DNA of 64,000 bases from Micromonospora sp. HM5-17 (GCF_003762835.1 NZ_RJWA01000012.1:1-64000); one strand, 5' to 3'; positions 24,368-34,574 are shown, numbered from the stretch's first letter. Notes: a model not told the origin generated them from the sequence alone. Program-made: numbers and translations.

Positions 24368-25641
24368 CCCGGCAGCCACCCCCGAACCTGGAAACCTCCG
24401 CCCTCGGCCGGGCCGGCTCGCAGCCATCCGCCGAGTCCGACCGCCCGTTCGGTCATGCCGCGCAGGCCGTTACCGGGGGGTCCGGCGGGGCCCCGCCCGT
24501 CGTCGCGGACGGTCAGGGCCAGCCCGTCGGGGCGGTAGTCGAGTCGTACCTCGATCCGGTCGGCCTCGGCGTGCCGGAGGGCGTTGGCCACCGCCTCCTG
24601 GATGATCCGGTACGCCGTCGCCTCCACCGCGCGGGGCAGCGGGCGGGGCTCACCGCCCTGCCGCAGCACGGCACCGGTGGCGGCGGCCAGCGCGGGCAGC
24701 CGGTCGAGCGCAGGTGCCGGCGGTTCCGGGCCGGCTGTCGGATCGCCCGGACCGGATTCTCGGGTGTCGGACGGGTCGAGGTCCCGGACGCCGTCCCGGA
24801 GGACGCCGACCGCGGCGCGCAGCTCCACCATCGCCTCCCGGCTGGCCCGTCGCACCGCCTCCAACGCGGCCCGGGCCTGCGCCGGATCGTCCTCCAGCAC
24901 CTCGGCGGCGACTCCGGCCTGCACGCCGACCACCGCCAGGGTGTGCGCGGTGACGTCGTGCAGCTCGCGGGCGATCCGGAGGCGTTCCTCGACCACCCGC
25001 CGCCGCGCCGCCCGGTCCCGCTCGGCGGCCAGCAGCGCCACCCGGATCCGCCGGCTCCGCACCGTCTCGCCGAGCAGCAGCGCGGCGGCGAAGACCACGG
25101 TCGAGCTGTCCAGGGTCGCGTCCAGGGGCTCCACCCCGGCCACCATCATCCGGCTCCGCAGGTCCAGGAGGATGACGAGCCCGGCGACGGCCAGGCCGAG
25201 TCGCCGTCGGGGCGCGACCGCCACCGAGTAGAGCGCCACCCAGACCGGCGCGGCCGGAGCGCCGCCCGGGTACCGCCAGATGTGGTACGCGAAGAACAGC
25301 GCGCCGACCGTGGTCAACGTCGCGGTCGGCCAGCGCCGTCGGGCGAACAGCAGCAGCGCCATGGCCAGACCCAGGGCGTACGCCCATCCGTCCGGGGCGC
25401 GGTCGTCGGGGGCCACCGTCACCACCGCGAGCCGGTACGCCGTCACCGCGCCGGCCAGCGTCACGACACCGACGTCGACCAGCCACGACCGGCCGAGGCC
25501 CGCCAGCCCTGGCCGGACGACGTGCTCGTGCCACGGCTGGCTGAGGTGCTCGTGCCAGAGCCGGACGACGTGCTCCGTCCACCGTCGACCGGGGTCGGGC
25601 CGCCCCGACCGGCTGACGTGCTCCGTCCACCACCGCCGCAC
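24364..25641 (-). CDS. DesK/LiaS-type sensor histidine kinase (system 2)
   Basis: About 425 residues from GTG 25641; the start is uncertain because the frame stays open to 25782. The N-terminal 50 residues contain four W-x-E-H motifs (WTEH, WTEH, WHEH, WHEH) at nearly regular spacing, an unusual cytosolic repeat. Four to five membrane segments follow (about residues 55-165). The HisKA_3 motif is EERLRIARELHDVTAHTLAVV, and the ATPase domain has NALRHAEADRIEV, LTVRDDGRGPAG and GNGLRGMTERA. Phosphorylates the overlapping response regulator. Signal unknown. Confidence 0.9.
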   Translation of the reverse strand: MRRWWTEHVSRSGRPDPGRRWTEHVVRLWHEHLSQPWHEHVVRPGLAGLGRSWLVDVGVVTLAGAVTAYRLAVVTVAPDDRAPDGWAYALGLAMALLLFARRRWPTATLTTVGALFFAYHIWRYPGGAPAAPVWVALYSVAVAPRRRLGLAVAGLVILLDLRSRMMVAGVEPLDATLDSSTVVFAAALLLGETVRSRRIRVALLAAERDRAARRRVVEERLRIARELHDVTAHTLAVVGVQAGVAAEVLEDDPAQARAALEAVRRASREAMVELRAAVGVLRDGVRDLDPSDTRESGPGDPTAGPEPPAPALDRLPALAAATGAVLRQGGEPRPLPRAVEATAYRIIQEAVANALRHAEADRIEVRLDYRPDGLALTVRDDGRGPAGPPGNGLRGMTERAVGLGGWLRAGPAEGGGFQVRGWLPG

Positions 25642-25838
25642 GCTCGCAACTGTAGGTAGCCGTGCCGCTGGCCGCGTACCACGAACGCGGTAGGACGGGA
25701 CGTCGGCTCCGTGACCCTCGACCCCACTCGAGGCGCGGGGACGACCACCCCGGCGACGAGTACGCACGCACGATCCGAACACTTGGCGCCGCCTCGTGAC
25801 GAGGGGTGAGGTCTGGCCGCCGGTCTTCGGGTGTGTGG

Positions 25839-25868
25839 AAGGGCCGGCCCCCTGGTGGGGGCCGGCCC
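25839..25868. terminator. 13-bp perfect hairpin terminator
   Basis: Bases 25839-25851 pair perfectly with 25856-25868 around a four-base loop (tggt). It lies 23 bases beyond the stop of the leftward C39-like peptidase gene at 25892 and is its probable terminator. Confidence 0.88.
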
Positions 25869-25891
25869 TGCCTGTTCGGGTCGTGTTGGGG

Positions 25892-26596
25892 TCAGGCGGA
25901 GTAGCCGCGTTCGGCGATCCAGTTGGCCAGGGTGATGGTGCTCATCTGGTACTGGCTGTGGTTCGGGTTGGCCGGGTCGGCGATGGTGACGGTGCGGCCG
26001 TGGTCGTCGTAGCCGACGATGGTCAGGTAGTGGCCGCCCTCGTAGGAGTGGGGGTTACCGTCGGTGTCGACCGCGGTGCCCTTGATGTTGGCCACGACCG
26101 GTCGTCCGGCGTCGATGGCCTGGACGACGTCGACCTGGAGGCGGTCCATCTCGGTGGGGGTGGCGGTCGGGTTCGGGATCTCCACGGTGTGGTAGTTGGT
26201 GTCGCCGGTGTCGTTGAGGACGCGGGTGGTGTCCTCGGCCGAGTTGGTGCCGGCCTCGGTGGTGCCGAGTTTGGTGGCCACGTCGTCCTGGCTGGGGGTG
26301 TGGCCCTGTGCGGACAGGGCGATCCGGGTCGCCGCCGGTGCGCAGTAGTAGTACGTGGACTGGGGTTGGTACTGGTAGTCGAGGTGTTTGGCGGCCGGGT
26401 GCTGCGATTCGATGTCCTTGATGGTTTGGGTGACCGCGGTGGGGTCGAGGTTCAGGCTGGTGCCGGGGCCGGTGTCGAGGGTGGCGACGGGGCCGGCGAT
26501 CGCGCCGCCGGTGATGGCCAGGCCGGCCACGGCGAGTGCGGTCTTGCGGATGGGGGTGTCGGTGATGGCCGGTAGCCATCGGGTGACGAACGTCAT
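25892..26596 (-). CDS. Secreted C39-like (papain-fold) peptidase
   Basis: A 234-residue protein from ATG 26596 (AGGGAA upstream). A hydrophobic N-terminal segment (residues 18-40) serves as signal peptide. The mature domain has Cys85 in STYYYCAPAATRIAL, the catalytic His in EGGHYLTIVGYDD and an Asp in TIADPANPNHSQYQMS, the C39-like triad and order. Related actinobacterial proteins are exported Cys proteases of unknown substrate; peptidase C39 domains of bacteriocin exporters cut after double-Gly leaders, but no transporter is fused here. Unusually Thr/Asp-rich and with codons slightly unlike neighbours (frequent GGT/GTG alternation). Confidence 0.8.
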   Translation of the reverse strand: MTFVTRWLPAITDTPIRKTALAVAGLAITGGAIAGPVATLDTGPGTSLNLDPTAVTQTIKDIESQHPAAKHLDYQYQPQSTYYYCAPAATRIALSAQGHTPSQDDVATKLGTTEAGTNSAEDTTRVLNDTGDTNYHTVEIPNPTATPTEMDRLQVDVVQAIDAGRPVVANIKGTAVDTDGNPHSYEGGHYLTIVGYDDHGRTVTIADPANPNHSQYQMSTITLANWIAERGYSA

Positions 26597-27069
26597 GATG
26601 GTTCCCTGCCTTCCGTCGATGCTCGGGGGACTGCACACGCCCGTACCCGGACGGGCATGACAGGTGGACAAGGCGGCCACGCGGGTCACAGTCGGACGGC
26701 GGCCGGACACATGTCGTGGTGCACGGGCCGGCTCTCAGACGGGGGCGGCCCGGAGCTGGGGGTTGCCGGGGGTGGTCCTGCTGGCCACCCGCACGGGGAT
26801 ACAACCCCGCCGGGCCGGCCGATGTTCCCCGACCGACCACCCAACCAGCCCCCACAAACCGGACAGGACGGCACAGGGGTGACGCGCGCCTCCCGGAGAC
26901 AGGTCGTCCCCGGGGCCCTGCGGGGACGACCCCGGCGGCCGTACCCCGGGAGCGGGTTTCCCACGGAGGCAGTTTTCCGCCAGACCCGTGGTCGGCAGCC
27001 CTGACTTCTCGACGTGGGCCGATGGACGTGTTACGACGGGATCCCGATCCCCGATCTCGAGGAGGCAGC
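26597..27069. other. Divergent intergenic region, C39 peptidase / mscR
   Basis: This 473-base region holds no supportable gene. It must contain the promoters of the leftward C39-like gene and the rightward mscR operon. It includes the second copy of GACACATGTC (26706-26715). Several G/C-rich partial inverted repeats occur near 26905-26960 (GGGGCCC, CGGGGACGACCCCGG), which may form structure in an RNA leader; none is a clear terminator. No clear -10/-35 pair was seen. Confidence 0.4.
26706..26715 (+). promoter_or_regulatory. Recurrent GACACATGTC motif (copy 2)
   Basis: Identical ten bases to those at 7709 (minus) and 28860. It is 110 bases upstream of the leftward C39-like peptidase start and 355 bases upstream of mscR. 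The right flank CGTGG resembles CATGG at copy 3, extending the shared element. Confidence 0.35.
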
Positions 27070-28158
27070 GTGAGCCAGGAAGTACGCGGGGTCATTGCCC
27101 GGGCCAAGGGCGTGCCGGTCGAGGTAACCACGGTCGTCGTCCCCGATCCGGGGCCGGGCGAGGCAGTCGTTCGGGTACAGGCGTGCGGCGTCTGCCACAC
27201 CGACCTGCACTACCGAGAGGGCGGGATCACCGACGATTTCCCGTTCCTGCTCGGCCACGAGGCCGCCGGCATCGTCGAGCAGGTCGGTGCGGGGGTCACC
27301 GACGTCGAGCCGGGCGACTTCGTCGTTCTCAACTGGCGGGCGGTCTGCGGCACCTGCCGGGCCTGTCGGCGGGGCCGGCCCTGGTACTGCTTCGCCACCC
27401 ACAACGCCGCCCAGAAGATGACCCTGACCGACGGCACCGTACTCTCCCCGGCCCTGGGGATCGGCGCGTTCGTGGAGAAGACCCTGGTCCACGCCGGACA
27501 GTGCACCAGGGTGGACCCGGCGGCGAGGCCGGCCGCCGTCGGTCTGCTGGGCTGCGGCGTGATGGCCGGGATCGGCGCGGCGATGAACACCGGTGGGGTG
27601 AGCCGGGGCGACTCGGTCGCGGTCATCGGCTGCGGCGGTGTCGGCGACGGCGCGGTGGCCGGGGCGGCGCTCGCCGGGGCGACCACGATCATCGCCGTCG
27701 ACACCGATCCCCGGAAGCTGGAGTGGGCACGGCGGTTCGGCGCCACCCACACCGTGGACGCCAGCCAGACCGATCCCGTCGAGGCGATCCGGGAGCTGAC
27801 CGGCGGTTTCGGTGCCGACGTGGTGATCGAGGCGGTCGGCCGGCCCGAGACCTGGAAACAGGCCTTCTACGCCCGGGATCTGGCCGGCACCGTCGTCCTA
27901 GTCGGGGTGCCGACCCCGGAGATGAAGGTCCCGGAGCTGCCGCTGCTCGACGTCTTCGGACGGGGCGGCGCACTCAAGTCGAGCTGGTACGGCGACTGCC
28001 TGCCCAGCCGGGACTTCCCGATGCTGACCTCGCTCTATCTCCAGGGCCGGCTCGACCTGGACGCCTTCGTCACCGAGGAGATCGCCCTCGACCAGGTGGA
28101 GGAGGCGTTCACCAAGATGCACCGCGGTGACGTGCTGCGCTCTGTGGTGATCTTCTGA
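27070..28158 (+). CDS. mscR: S-(hydroxymethyl)mycothiol dehydrogenase
   Basis: A 362-residue zinc alcohol dehydrogenase. GTG 27070 follows GAGGAGG at the right distance. Catalytic zinc ligands are Cys42 ([10 protein letters not shown]) and His63 (GHEAAG); the structural zinc site has Cys93, Cys96, Cys99 and Cys107. The NAD-binding motif is [16 protein letters not shown], followed by [20 protein letters not shown]. Sequence and the following MBL-fold gene match mycothiol-dependent formaldehyde dehydrogenase/S-nitrosomycothiol reductase (MscR, AdhE2), which oxidises the formaldehyde-mycothiol adduct with NAD. Mycothiol occurs only in actinobacteria. The stop overlaps the next ATG by one base (TGATG). 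Confidence 0.93.
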   Translation: MSQEVRGVIARAKGVPVEVTTVVVPDPGPGEAVVRVQACGVCHTDLHYREGGITDDFPFLLGHEAAGIVEQVGAGVTDVEPGDFVVLNWRAVCGTCRACRRGRPWYCFATHNAAQKMTLTDGTVLSPALGIGAFVEKTLVHAGQCTRVDPAARPAAVGLLGCGVMAGIGAAMNTGGVSRGDSVAVIGCGGVGDGAVAGAALAGATTIIAVDTDPRKLEWARRFGATHTVDASQTDPVEAIRELTGGFGADVVIEAVGRPETWKQAFYARDLAGTVVLVGVPTPEMKVPELPLLDVFGRGGALKSSWYGDCLPSRDFPMLTSLYLQGRLDLDAFVTEEIALDQVEEAFTKMHRGDVLRSVVIF

Positions 28159-28787
28159 TGGTGGCCCGGATCGACCACGCCGTCACCTCGGGCACCTTCT
28201 CGCTTGACGGGCAGACCTTCGAGGTCGACAACAACGTCTGGGTGGTCGGCGACGACCGCGAGTGCGTGGTCGTCGACGCGCCCCACGACGTCGACGCGAT
28301 CCTCGCCACGGTCGGCGGCCGGCGGGTCCGCGCCATCCTGGCGACCCACGCCCACGACGACCATGTACGGGTGGCGCCGGCACTGGCCGAGGCGACCGGG
28401 GCCGAGGTGCTGCTGCACCCCGCCGACCGGGTGCTCTGGGACCTGGTGCACCCGGAGACCCCGCCCGGTGGTGAGTTGCGGGACGGGCAGTCGATCGAGG
28501 TCGCCGGGACGGTGCTGCGGGTCCTGCACACTCCCGGGCACAGCCCCGGGGCGTGTTCGTTCCACGCCCCCGACCTCGGGGTGGTCTTCACCGGCGACAC
28601 CCTCTTCCAGGGCGGCCCCGGCGCCACCGGCCGGTCGTTCAGCGACTTCGGCACCATCATCGACTCGATCCGGGACCGGCTGCTGACCCTGCCGCCCGGG
28701 ACGGTGGTGCACACCGGGCACGGCGCGGACACCACGATCGGGGCCGAGGCGCCCCACCTGGCGGAGTGGGTGGCCCGGGGCTACTAG
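28158..28787 (+). CDS. MBL-fold hydrolase in mscR operon
   Basis: A 209-residue metallo-beta-lactamase-fold protein. Metal ligands are in THAHDDH (HxHxDH), the later His in HTPGHSPGACSF, the Asp in VFTGDTLF and the last His in VHTGHG. Glyoxalase II-like hydrolases of this type are encoded directly after mscR in mycobacteria and relatives (the Rv2260 position) and are thought to hydrolyse S-acyl-mycothiol such as formylmycothiol. Translation is coupled to mscR by the overlapping TGATG. A hairpin follows. Cytosolic. Confidence 0.9.
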   Translation: MVARIDHAVTSGTFSLDGQTFEVDNNVWVVGDDRECVVVDAPHDVDAILATVGGRRVRAILATHAHDDHVRVAPALAEATGAEVLLHPADRVLWDLVHPETPPGGELRDGQSIEVAGTVLRVLHTPGHSPGACSFHAPDLGVVFTGDTLFQGGPGATGRSFSDFGTIIDSIRDRLLTLPPGTVVHTGHGADTTIGAEAPHLAEWVARGY

Positions 28788-28808
28788 GACGAAGGAGAAC
28801 AGGTCTCG

Positions 28809-28839
28809 CTGCGGGTCGGCCGGGTCGGTCGGCCCGCAG
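28809..28839. terminator. Hairpin after the mscR operon
   Basis: Bases 28809-28818 (CTGCGGGTCG) pair with 28830-28839 (CGGCCCGCAG) with one G-U/T-G type pair, loop of 11 bases. It begins 22 bases after the MBL-gene stop and before the ABC exporter gene on the same strand, consistent with a terminator. Confidence 0.6.
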
Positions 28840-28859
28840 GGGACAGGGGAGCCACCGAT

Positions 28860-28869
28860 GACACATGTC
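28860..28869 (+). promoter_or_regulatory. Recurrent GACACATGTC motif (copy 3)
   Basis: Core GACACATGTC within the inverted repeat ATGACA-CA-TGTCAT (28858-28871 region). It lies about 62 bases upstream of the ABC-2 exporter ATPase start at 28931, a good position for an operator. A perfect six-base inverted repeat suggests a dimeric regulator. Confidence 0.45.
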
Positions 28870-28930
28870 ATGGTCAGGACGTGACGCCTGAGCCGGTCGG
28901 GTGGGCTTTCCGGCGCCAACCATTGCCGGT

Positions 28931-29871
<941 letters not shown>

Positions 29872-29875
<4 letters not shown>

Positions 29876-30648
29876 CCACGACGACGGTAGACCGGCGGCG
29901 TCCGGCGTTCGGCGGGTTCACCCTCGCGAACCTGACCCTGGAGATCCGCCGGGTCCTGCGCAACCGCCGTACGCTGTTCTTCATCCTGATCATGCCGCCG
30001 GCGTTCTTCCTGCTCTTCGGCCTGTCGAACCGCGGTCAGACGCTGGACAACGGGGCACAGGTCACCGCGTACATCATGATCAGCCTTGCCGTGTACGGCG
30101 CGATGGTCGCGACCACCAGCGGCGGTGCGATGGTGGCGGTGGAGCGGGCCCAGGGCTGGAGCCGACAGCTCCGGTTGACCCCGCTGCGTCCGGCCGCGTA
30201 CGTCGCGACCAAGGTGCTCACCGCGATGGTGCTCGGCCTGCTCGCGGTGCTGGTCGAGTTCGTGGTCGGCGCCGTCACCGGGGTGCGCGTACCGGCACAC
30301 GTCTGGCTCTTCTCCGGGCTCGCGGCCTGGCTCGGCTCGCTGGTCTTCGCCGCCTTCGGTCTCTTCGTCGGCTACCTTGCCCCGGCCGAGAACGTCATGC
30401 AGTTCCTCGGCCCGATCCTGGCCATCCTGGCGATGCTCGGCGGACTCTTCGTACCGCTGGAGGTGCTGCCGGAGGTCATGCGGCAGATCGCCCGGTTCAC
30501 CCCGGTGTACGGGGTCGGCGAGCTGGCCCGCGCGCCCCTGGCCGGTGACGGGGTCAGCGGTGGCGCGCTGCTCAACCTGGTGCTGTGGAGCACCGCCTTC
30601 GGCTTCGGCGCCGGCCGGCTCTTCCGTCGGGACACCGCCCGGGTATGA
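29872..30648 (+). CDS. ABC-2 type permease
   Basis: A 258-residue membrane protein with six hydrophobic segments and the ABC-2 layout: N-terminal EIRRVLRNRRTLFFILIMPP amphipathic/first segment, then YIMISLAVYGAMVATTSGGAMVAVER, with the conserved ERxxGWxRQLRLTPLRP loop that contacts the ATPase, and a last loop LPEVMRQIARFTPVYGVGELAR. Start ATG 29872 overlaps the ATPase gene. Forms an exporter, probably of a lipid, drug or antibiotic. Confidence 0.92.
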
Positions 30649-30697
30649 GCACCGACCTCGGAGACCGAGACCGGCCTCACCGCATAGCGTGGCCGGT

Positions 30698-31870
30698 GTG
30701 AGCGAGCAGGGCACCAGCGCCGCCCCGGAGACCTGGTTCGGCACCCCGGCCGAAACCGGCCCGCGCCTGGGCGGCCGGCTCGGCTGGCTGATCGGGGTGG
30801 TGTGGCTGATCTACCTGGGGCAGCCCCTCGGCACGGTCTGGGCCCACCCGCCCGGGCCGGCGCGTGATCTCGGACTCGCCGCGATCGGCGCCTTCGCGGC
30901 CGGCTACGTGGCCCTCTTCGTCTGGCTTCGCCGGGCCGTCTGGATGCGGCGGCGCATTCCGCCGCTGCGGGCCTCGGCGGCGCTCATCGGGCTGTTCGCC
31001 ATCGGCACCCTCACCATCCCGGCGGCTGGCGGGGACTGGCTGGTCACCCTGGTCTACCTCTCGGCCTCCGCGGTGCTGACCCTGCCGGCCCGACCCGCGC
31101 TGCTCGTGGTCGCGGCGCTGGCCGCGGTTCCGTTGATCACGCCGCACTTCATCCCCGCCTGGGAGCCGGAGACCGGGGTGGCGCTCTCCGTGCTGCTGGC
31201 CGGGTTCGCGGTCTTCGGCTTCACCCGGCTGCTGGACCGGCAACTCCGGCTGATCGACGCGCAGCAGGAGATCCGGCGGCTGGCGGTCGCCGAGGAGCGG
31301 GCCCGAACCGCTCGGGACCTGCACGACATCCTCGGCCACTCGCTGACCGTCATCACGGTGAAGGCGGAACTGGCCGGCCGGCTGATCGAGGTCGACCCGG
31401 CCCGGGCCGCCGCCGAGGTGGCGGACCTGGAGCGGCTGGCCCGGCGAGCCCTCGCCGACGTCCGGTCGACCGTCGGGGCGTACCGTGAGGTGGACCTCGC
31501 CGCCGAGCTGGCCAACGCCCGTACGGCGCTGCGGGCCGCGGGGATCGAGGCCGAGCTGCCGGCGGCGGTCCCCACGCTGCCGCCGGGGCGGGGAGAGCTG
31601 TTCGCCTGGGCGGTCCGGGAGGGGGTGACCAACGTGGTACGGCACAGCCGTGCCCGGCACTGCCTCATCCGGGTCGCCCCGGACGAGCTGGAGGTACGCG
31701 ACGACGGCCGGGGCCCGGCGGCGGTGGCGCCGGCGGGATCCCGACCCGGCCACGGCCTGCTCGGGCTCCGGGAGCGGGCGGAGCAGGCGGGCGCCCGGCT
31801 CGTCGTCGGTCGGGGCCCCGGGGGCGTGGGCTTCCGGCTGCTGGTCAGCTACCGCGAGGGCGTACGGTGA
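30698..31870 (+). CDS. DesK-type sensor histidine kinase (system 3)
   Basis: A 390-residue kinase starting at GTG 30698, 49 bases after the ABC permease. Five membrane segments lie at about 30-175. The HisKA_3 motif ERARTARDLHDILGHSLTVITVKAELA is characteristic of DesK, and the ATPase domain contains VREGVTNVVRHSRARHCLI, VRDDGRGPA and GLLGLRERAEQAGARL. In Bacillus DesK senses membrane fluidity; here linkage to an ABC-2 exporter suggests response to a membrane-active compound, an inference from context. Confidence 0.93.
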   Translation: MSEQGTSAAPETWFGTPAETGPRLGGRLGWLIGVVWLIYLGQPLGTVWAHPPGPARDLGLAAIGAFAAGYVALFVWLRRAVWMRRRIPPLRASAALIGLFAIGTLTIPAAGGDWLVTLVYLSASAVLTLPARPALLVVAALAAVPLITPHFIPAWEPETGVALSVLLAGFAVFGFTRLLDRQLRLIDAQQEIRRLAVAEERARTARDLHDILGHSLTVITVKAELAGRLIEVDPARAAAEVADLERLARRALADVRSTVGAYREVDLAAELANARTALRAAGIEAELPAAVPTLPPGRGELFAWAVREGVTNVVRHSRARHCLIRVAPDELEVRDDGRGPAAVAPAGSRPGHGLLGLRERAEQAGARLVVGRGPGGVGFRLLVSYREGVR

Positions 31871-32496
31871 CCGGGCAGCTCCGGCTCCTCCTCGCCGACG
31901 ACCAGGCACTGGTCCGGGGCGCCCTGGCCGCGCTGCTCTCGCTCGAACCGGACCTGACCGTCGTCGCCGAGGTCGGCCGCGGGGACGAGGTGCTGCCCGC
32001 CGCCCGCCGGACCCGCCCGGACGTCGCGCTGCTCGACGTCGAGATGCCCGGGCTGGACGGGATCGCCGTCACCGCCGCGCTCCGGGCCGAACTGCCGGAG
32101 TGCCGGGTGCTGGTCGTCACGACGTTCGGCCGCCCGGGCTACCTGCGCCGGGCGATGGAGGCGGGCGCCGGCGGCTTCGTCGTCAAGGACACCCCGGCCC
32201 GTCAACTCGCCGACGCCGTCCGGCGGGTGCACGCCGGGCTGCGGGTCGTCGACCCGACCCTGGCGGCCGAGACCCTGGCCAGTGGGGAGAGCCCGCTGAC
32301 CGAGCGGGAGACCGAGGTACTCCGCGCGGCCCGCAGCGGTGGCACCGCCGCCGACCTCGCCCGTCGGCTGCACCTCTCCGAGGGGACGGTCCGGAACCAC
32401 CTCTCCGCCGCGATCGGCAAGACCGGGGCGCGGACCCGGGCCGAGGCGGTCCGGATCGCCGAGGAGCGCGGCTGGCTCCTCGGCGACCCGAGATAG
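31867..32496 (+). CDS. DesR-type response regulator (system 3)
   Basis: A 209-residue NarL-family regulator; GTG 31867 overlaps the kinase stop (GTGA). Receiver domain with LLADDQ and Asp57 in LLDVEMPG, switch residues VVTTFGRPGYLRRAMEAGAGG and Lys in VVKDTPARQL. LuxR-type helices LTERETEVLRAARSGGTAADLARRLHL and TVRNHLSAAIGKTG. Expected to act on the ABC-2 exporter genes upstream. No dedicated terminator found in the 82 bases before the convergent transporter gene. Confidence 0.94.
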   Translation: MTGQLRLLLADDQALVRGALAALLSLEPDLTVVAEVGRGDEVLPAARRTRPDVALLDVEMPGLDGIAVTAALRAELPECRVLVVTTFGRPGYLRRAMEAGAGGFVVKDTPARQLADAVRRVHAGLRVVDPTLAAETLASGESPLTERETEVLRAARSGGTAADLARRLHLSEGTVRNHLSAAIGKTGARTRAEAVRIAEERGWLLGDPR

Positions 32497-32578
32497 CGGA
32501 CCGGAGACGGTCGGCGACCGCGACCGCGGCGGAGCGGGGAGGTCGGCGGTCGGCGGCGAGCCGATGGGCGTGCTGGTC

Positions 32579-33874
32579 TCAGACGAAGTAGCGGAGCCAG
32601 ACATAGAGCCAGGCGAGCACGCAGGTCAGCAGGGTGACCACGATGCCGTACTTGGTGAACTGCCAGAACGAGATCGGGTGTCCGGTCCGGGCGGCGATGC
32701 CGAGGGCCACCACGTTGGCGCTGGCCGCGACCGCGGTGCCGTTGCCGCCGAAGTCGGCGCCGAGGGCGAAGGCCCACCACAGCGCCTGCCCGGTCTGCGG
32801 GTCCGGCGCCTCGGCGACCAGCCCTTCCACGATCGGCGCCATCGTGGCGACGTACGGGATGTTGTCGAAGAAGGCGCCGAGTATGGCGGAGCCGAAGACC
32901 AGCGAGGTCGCCGCCACGATGAAGTTGTCACCGACGACGTCGACCGCCCACTCGCCGATGCTTCCGATGACACCGGTGTGCACCAGCGCGCCGACCATCA
33001 CGAACAGACCCATGAAGAACACCAGGGTGGGCCACTCCACCTCCTCCAGCACCTCGGAGACGTCCAGCCGGGCGACCAGCAGCATCACCCCGGCGCCGAC
33101 CATCGCCACCACCGACGGGTCGACGTGCAGCACCGAGTGCAGTCCGAAGCCGACCACCACCAGACCGAGGACGACCAGGCAGCGGACCAGCAGGCGTACG
33201 TCGGTGATGGCCCGGCGCTCCTGGAGCGCCATCACCGCGGCGACGTGCTCCGGGTGGTAGCGGAAGGAACGGGCGAACAGCACCCGGGTGAGGAGCACGA
33301 AGGCCGCGAAGATCGCCGCGACGATCGGCGCCATGTGCACCAGGAAGTCGCCGAAGCTCAGCCCGGCCCGGCTGCCGATGATGACGTTCGGCGGGTCGCC
33401 GATCAACGTCGCCGCTCCACCGATGTTGCTGGCCAGCACCTCGGCGATCAGGTACGGCCGGGCGGAGATGTGCAGCCGGTTGCAGACCACCACGGTGACC
33501 GGGGCGACCAGCATGATCGTGGTGACGTTGTCCAGGAATGGCGAGGCGACGGCGGTGATCGCCATCAGCATCACCATCAGCCGGTACGGCCGGCCGCCGG
33601 AGCGCTTGGCCGCCCAGATCGCGAGGTAGTCGAAGACCCCGGTCTGCTTGATGACGCCAACGATGATCATCATGCCGAGCAGCAGGAAGATGACGCGCCA
33701 GTCGATCCCCTCGTGCTCGGAGAAGTACACCTCGGCGCCGGGGGCCAGCCCGAGGACGAGCATCGCCCCGGCCGCGATCAGCACCACCTTGACCTTGTTC
33801 ACCTTCTCCGTGGCGATGAAGACGAACGCCACGACGAAGATGACGAGCGCGGCGATGGCACTCATCGGCCCCAC
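32579..33874 (-). CDS. ArsB/NhaD-family ion transporter
   Basis: A 431-residue protein with about eleven to twelve membrane segments (ATG 33874 or 33865). Family hallmarks include ILLGMMIIVGVIKQTGVFDYLA, SPFLDNVTTIMLVAP with the conserved DNV motif, SNIGGAATLIGDPPNVIIG, and the repeat NIPYVATMAPI plus ADFGGNGTAVAASANVV near the end. These two DN[VI]/IGDPPN-type inverted repeats are typical of the ArsB/NhaD and P-protein branch of the ion transporter superfamily. It probably exchanges sodium or another ion for protons. It follows the CBS-domain gene by 40 bases and is probably regulated with it. Confidence 0.92.
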   Translation of the reverse strand: MGPMSAIAALVIFVVAFVFIATEKVNKVKVVLIAAGAMLVLGLAPGAEVYFSEHEGIDWRVIFLLLGMMIIVGVIKQTGVFDYLAIWAAKRSGGRPYRLMVMLMAITAVASPFLDNVTTIMLVAPVTVVVCNRLHISARPYLIAEVLASNIGGAATLIGDPPNVIIGSRAGLSFGDFLVHMAPIVAAIFAAFVLLTRVLFARSFRYHPEHVAAVMALQERRAITDVRLLVRCLVVLGLVVVGFGLHSVLHVDPSVVAMVGAGVMLLVARLDVSEVLEEVEWPTLVFFMGLFVMVGALVHTGVIGSIGEWAVDVVGDNFIVAATSLVFGSAILGAFFDNIPYVATMAPIVEGLVAEAPDPQTGQALWWAFALGADFGGNGTAVAASANVVALGIAARTGHPISFWQFTKYGIVVTLLTCVLAWLYVWLRYFV

Positions 33875-33914
33875 CCCGCCATCGGCCGGGCCGGTACGAC
33901 GGTGCCGGCCTGCC

Positions 33915-34373
33915 TCAGAGCTCGGGTGCGAGCAGGGCGAGCTTGCCGAGCAACCGCTCCAGGGTGATGGCTCCGACGAGTGTTCCGGCGCCGTCGACCA
34001 CCGCCACCAGCGGGCAGCGCTGCCGGGCCATCAGGGCGGCCACCTCCAGCAGCGTGGCGTCCGGTGCGACCGTCGCCGGCCGGCCGGACTCCCGGACCAG
34101 GCAGTCCCCGACGGTCAGGCTGGCCAGTTCCTCCCAGAAGAGGTCGGCGTGCGCCTCGTCGATGGTCCGGGCCAGTGCGGGATCCTCCTGGTAGCTTCCC
34201 GGAACCGCGAGCCGGAGCACCTGCGTGCCGGGCAGGACGGTACGCGGCTGTCCCCGGTCGCCGACGACGATCAGCCCCGGCAGCCGGCCGAGTGCCATCA
34301 GGCGCAGCGCCCTCGCCACGGAATCCTGGACGGTCACCGTCGGAACATCCACGGCGATTTGTCCTGCTTGCAT
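33915..34373 (-). CDS. Paired CBS-domain protein
   Basis: A 152-residue cytosolic protein. Two CBS motifs are visible: residues 8-60 ([30 protein letters not shown]) and residues 90-145 ([52 protein letters not shown]). CBS pairs bind adenosyl nucleotides and regulate partner proteins. It is the first gene of an operon with the ArsB/NhaD-like transporter, so it may regulate transport by energy status. Start ATG at 34373 in a CAAATCGCC... context; no strong ribosome binding site. Confidence 0.88.
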   Translation of the reverse strand: MQAGQIAVDVPTVTVQDSVARALRLMALGRLPGLIVVGDRGQPRTVLPGTQVLRLAVPGSYQEDPALARTIDEAHADLFWEELASLTVGDCLVRESGRPATVAPDATLLEVAALMARQRCPLVAVVDGAGTLVGAITLERLLGKLALLAPEL

Positions 34374-34574
34374 GACACCATCCCCTGGGATCCGGCCTGG
34401 CTCCCGCCGGTGTTCCCGAACGATTCGACGACGAACAGAGCACGGACGGCCACCGCGGCGTCCGGCTGTGGACAGACTGCGGGCACGGGGCTTCGAAATG
34501 ACGACCTGCGCGAGAAAGGACTCGGATGCTGCGGAATGTGCCCGCCCGGGCCCCCGTCCTCATGCTCGCGCCGG

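Noticed and set aside
26905-26960. G/C-rich inverted repeats upstream of mscR as a riboswitch
   Set aside because: No conserved motif of a known riboswitch class was found, and the repeats are short and overlapping.
32497-32578. Terminator between convergent DesR-type and ArsB/NhaD-like genes
   Set aside because: Only imperfect GGTCGGCG/CGACC repeats are present, with no stem clearly stronger than background.
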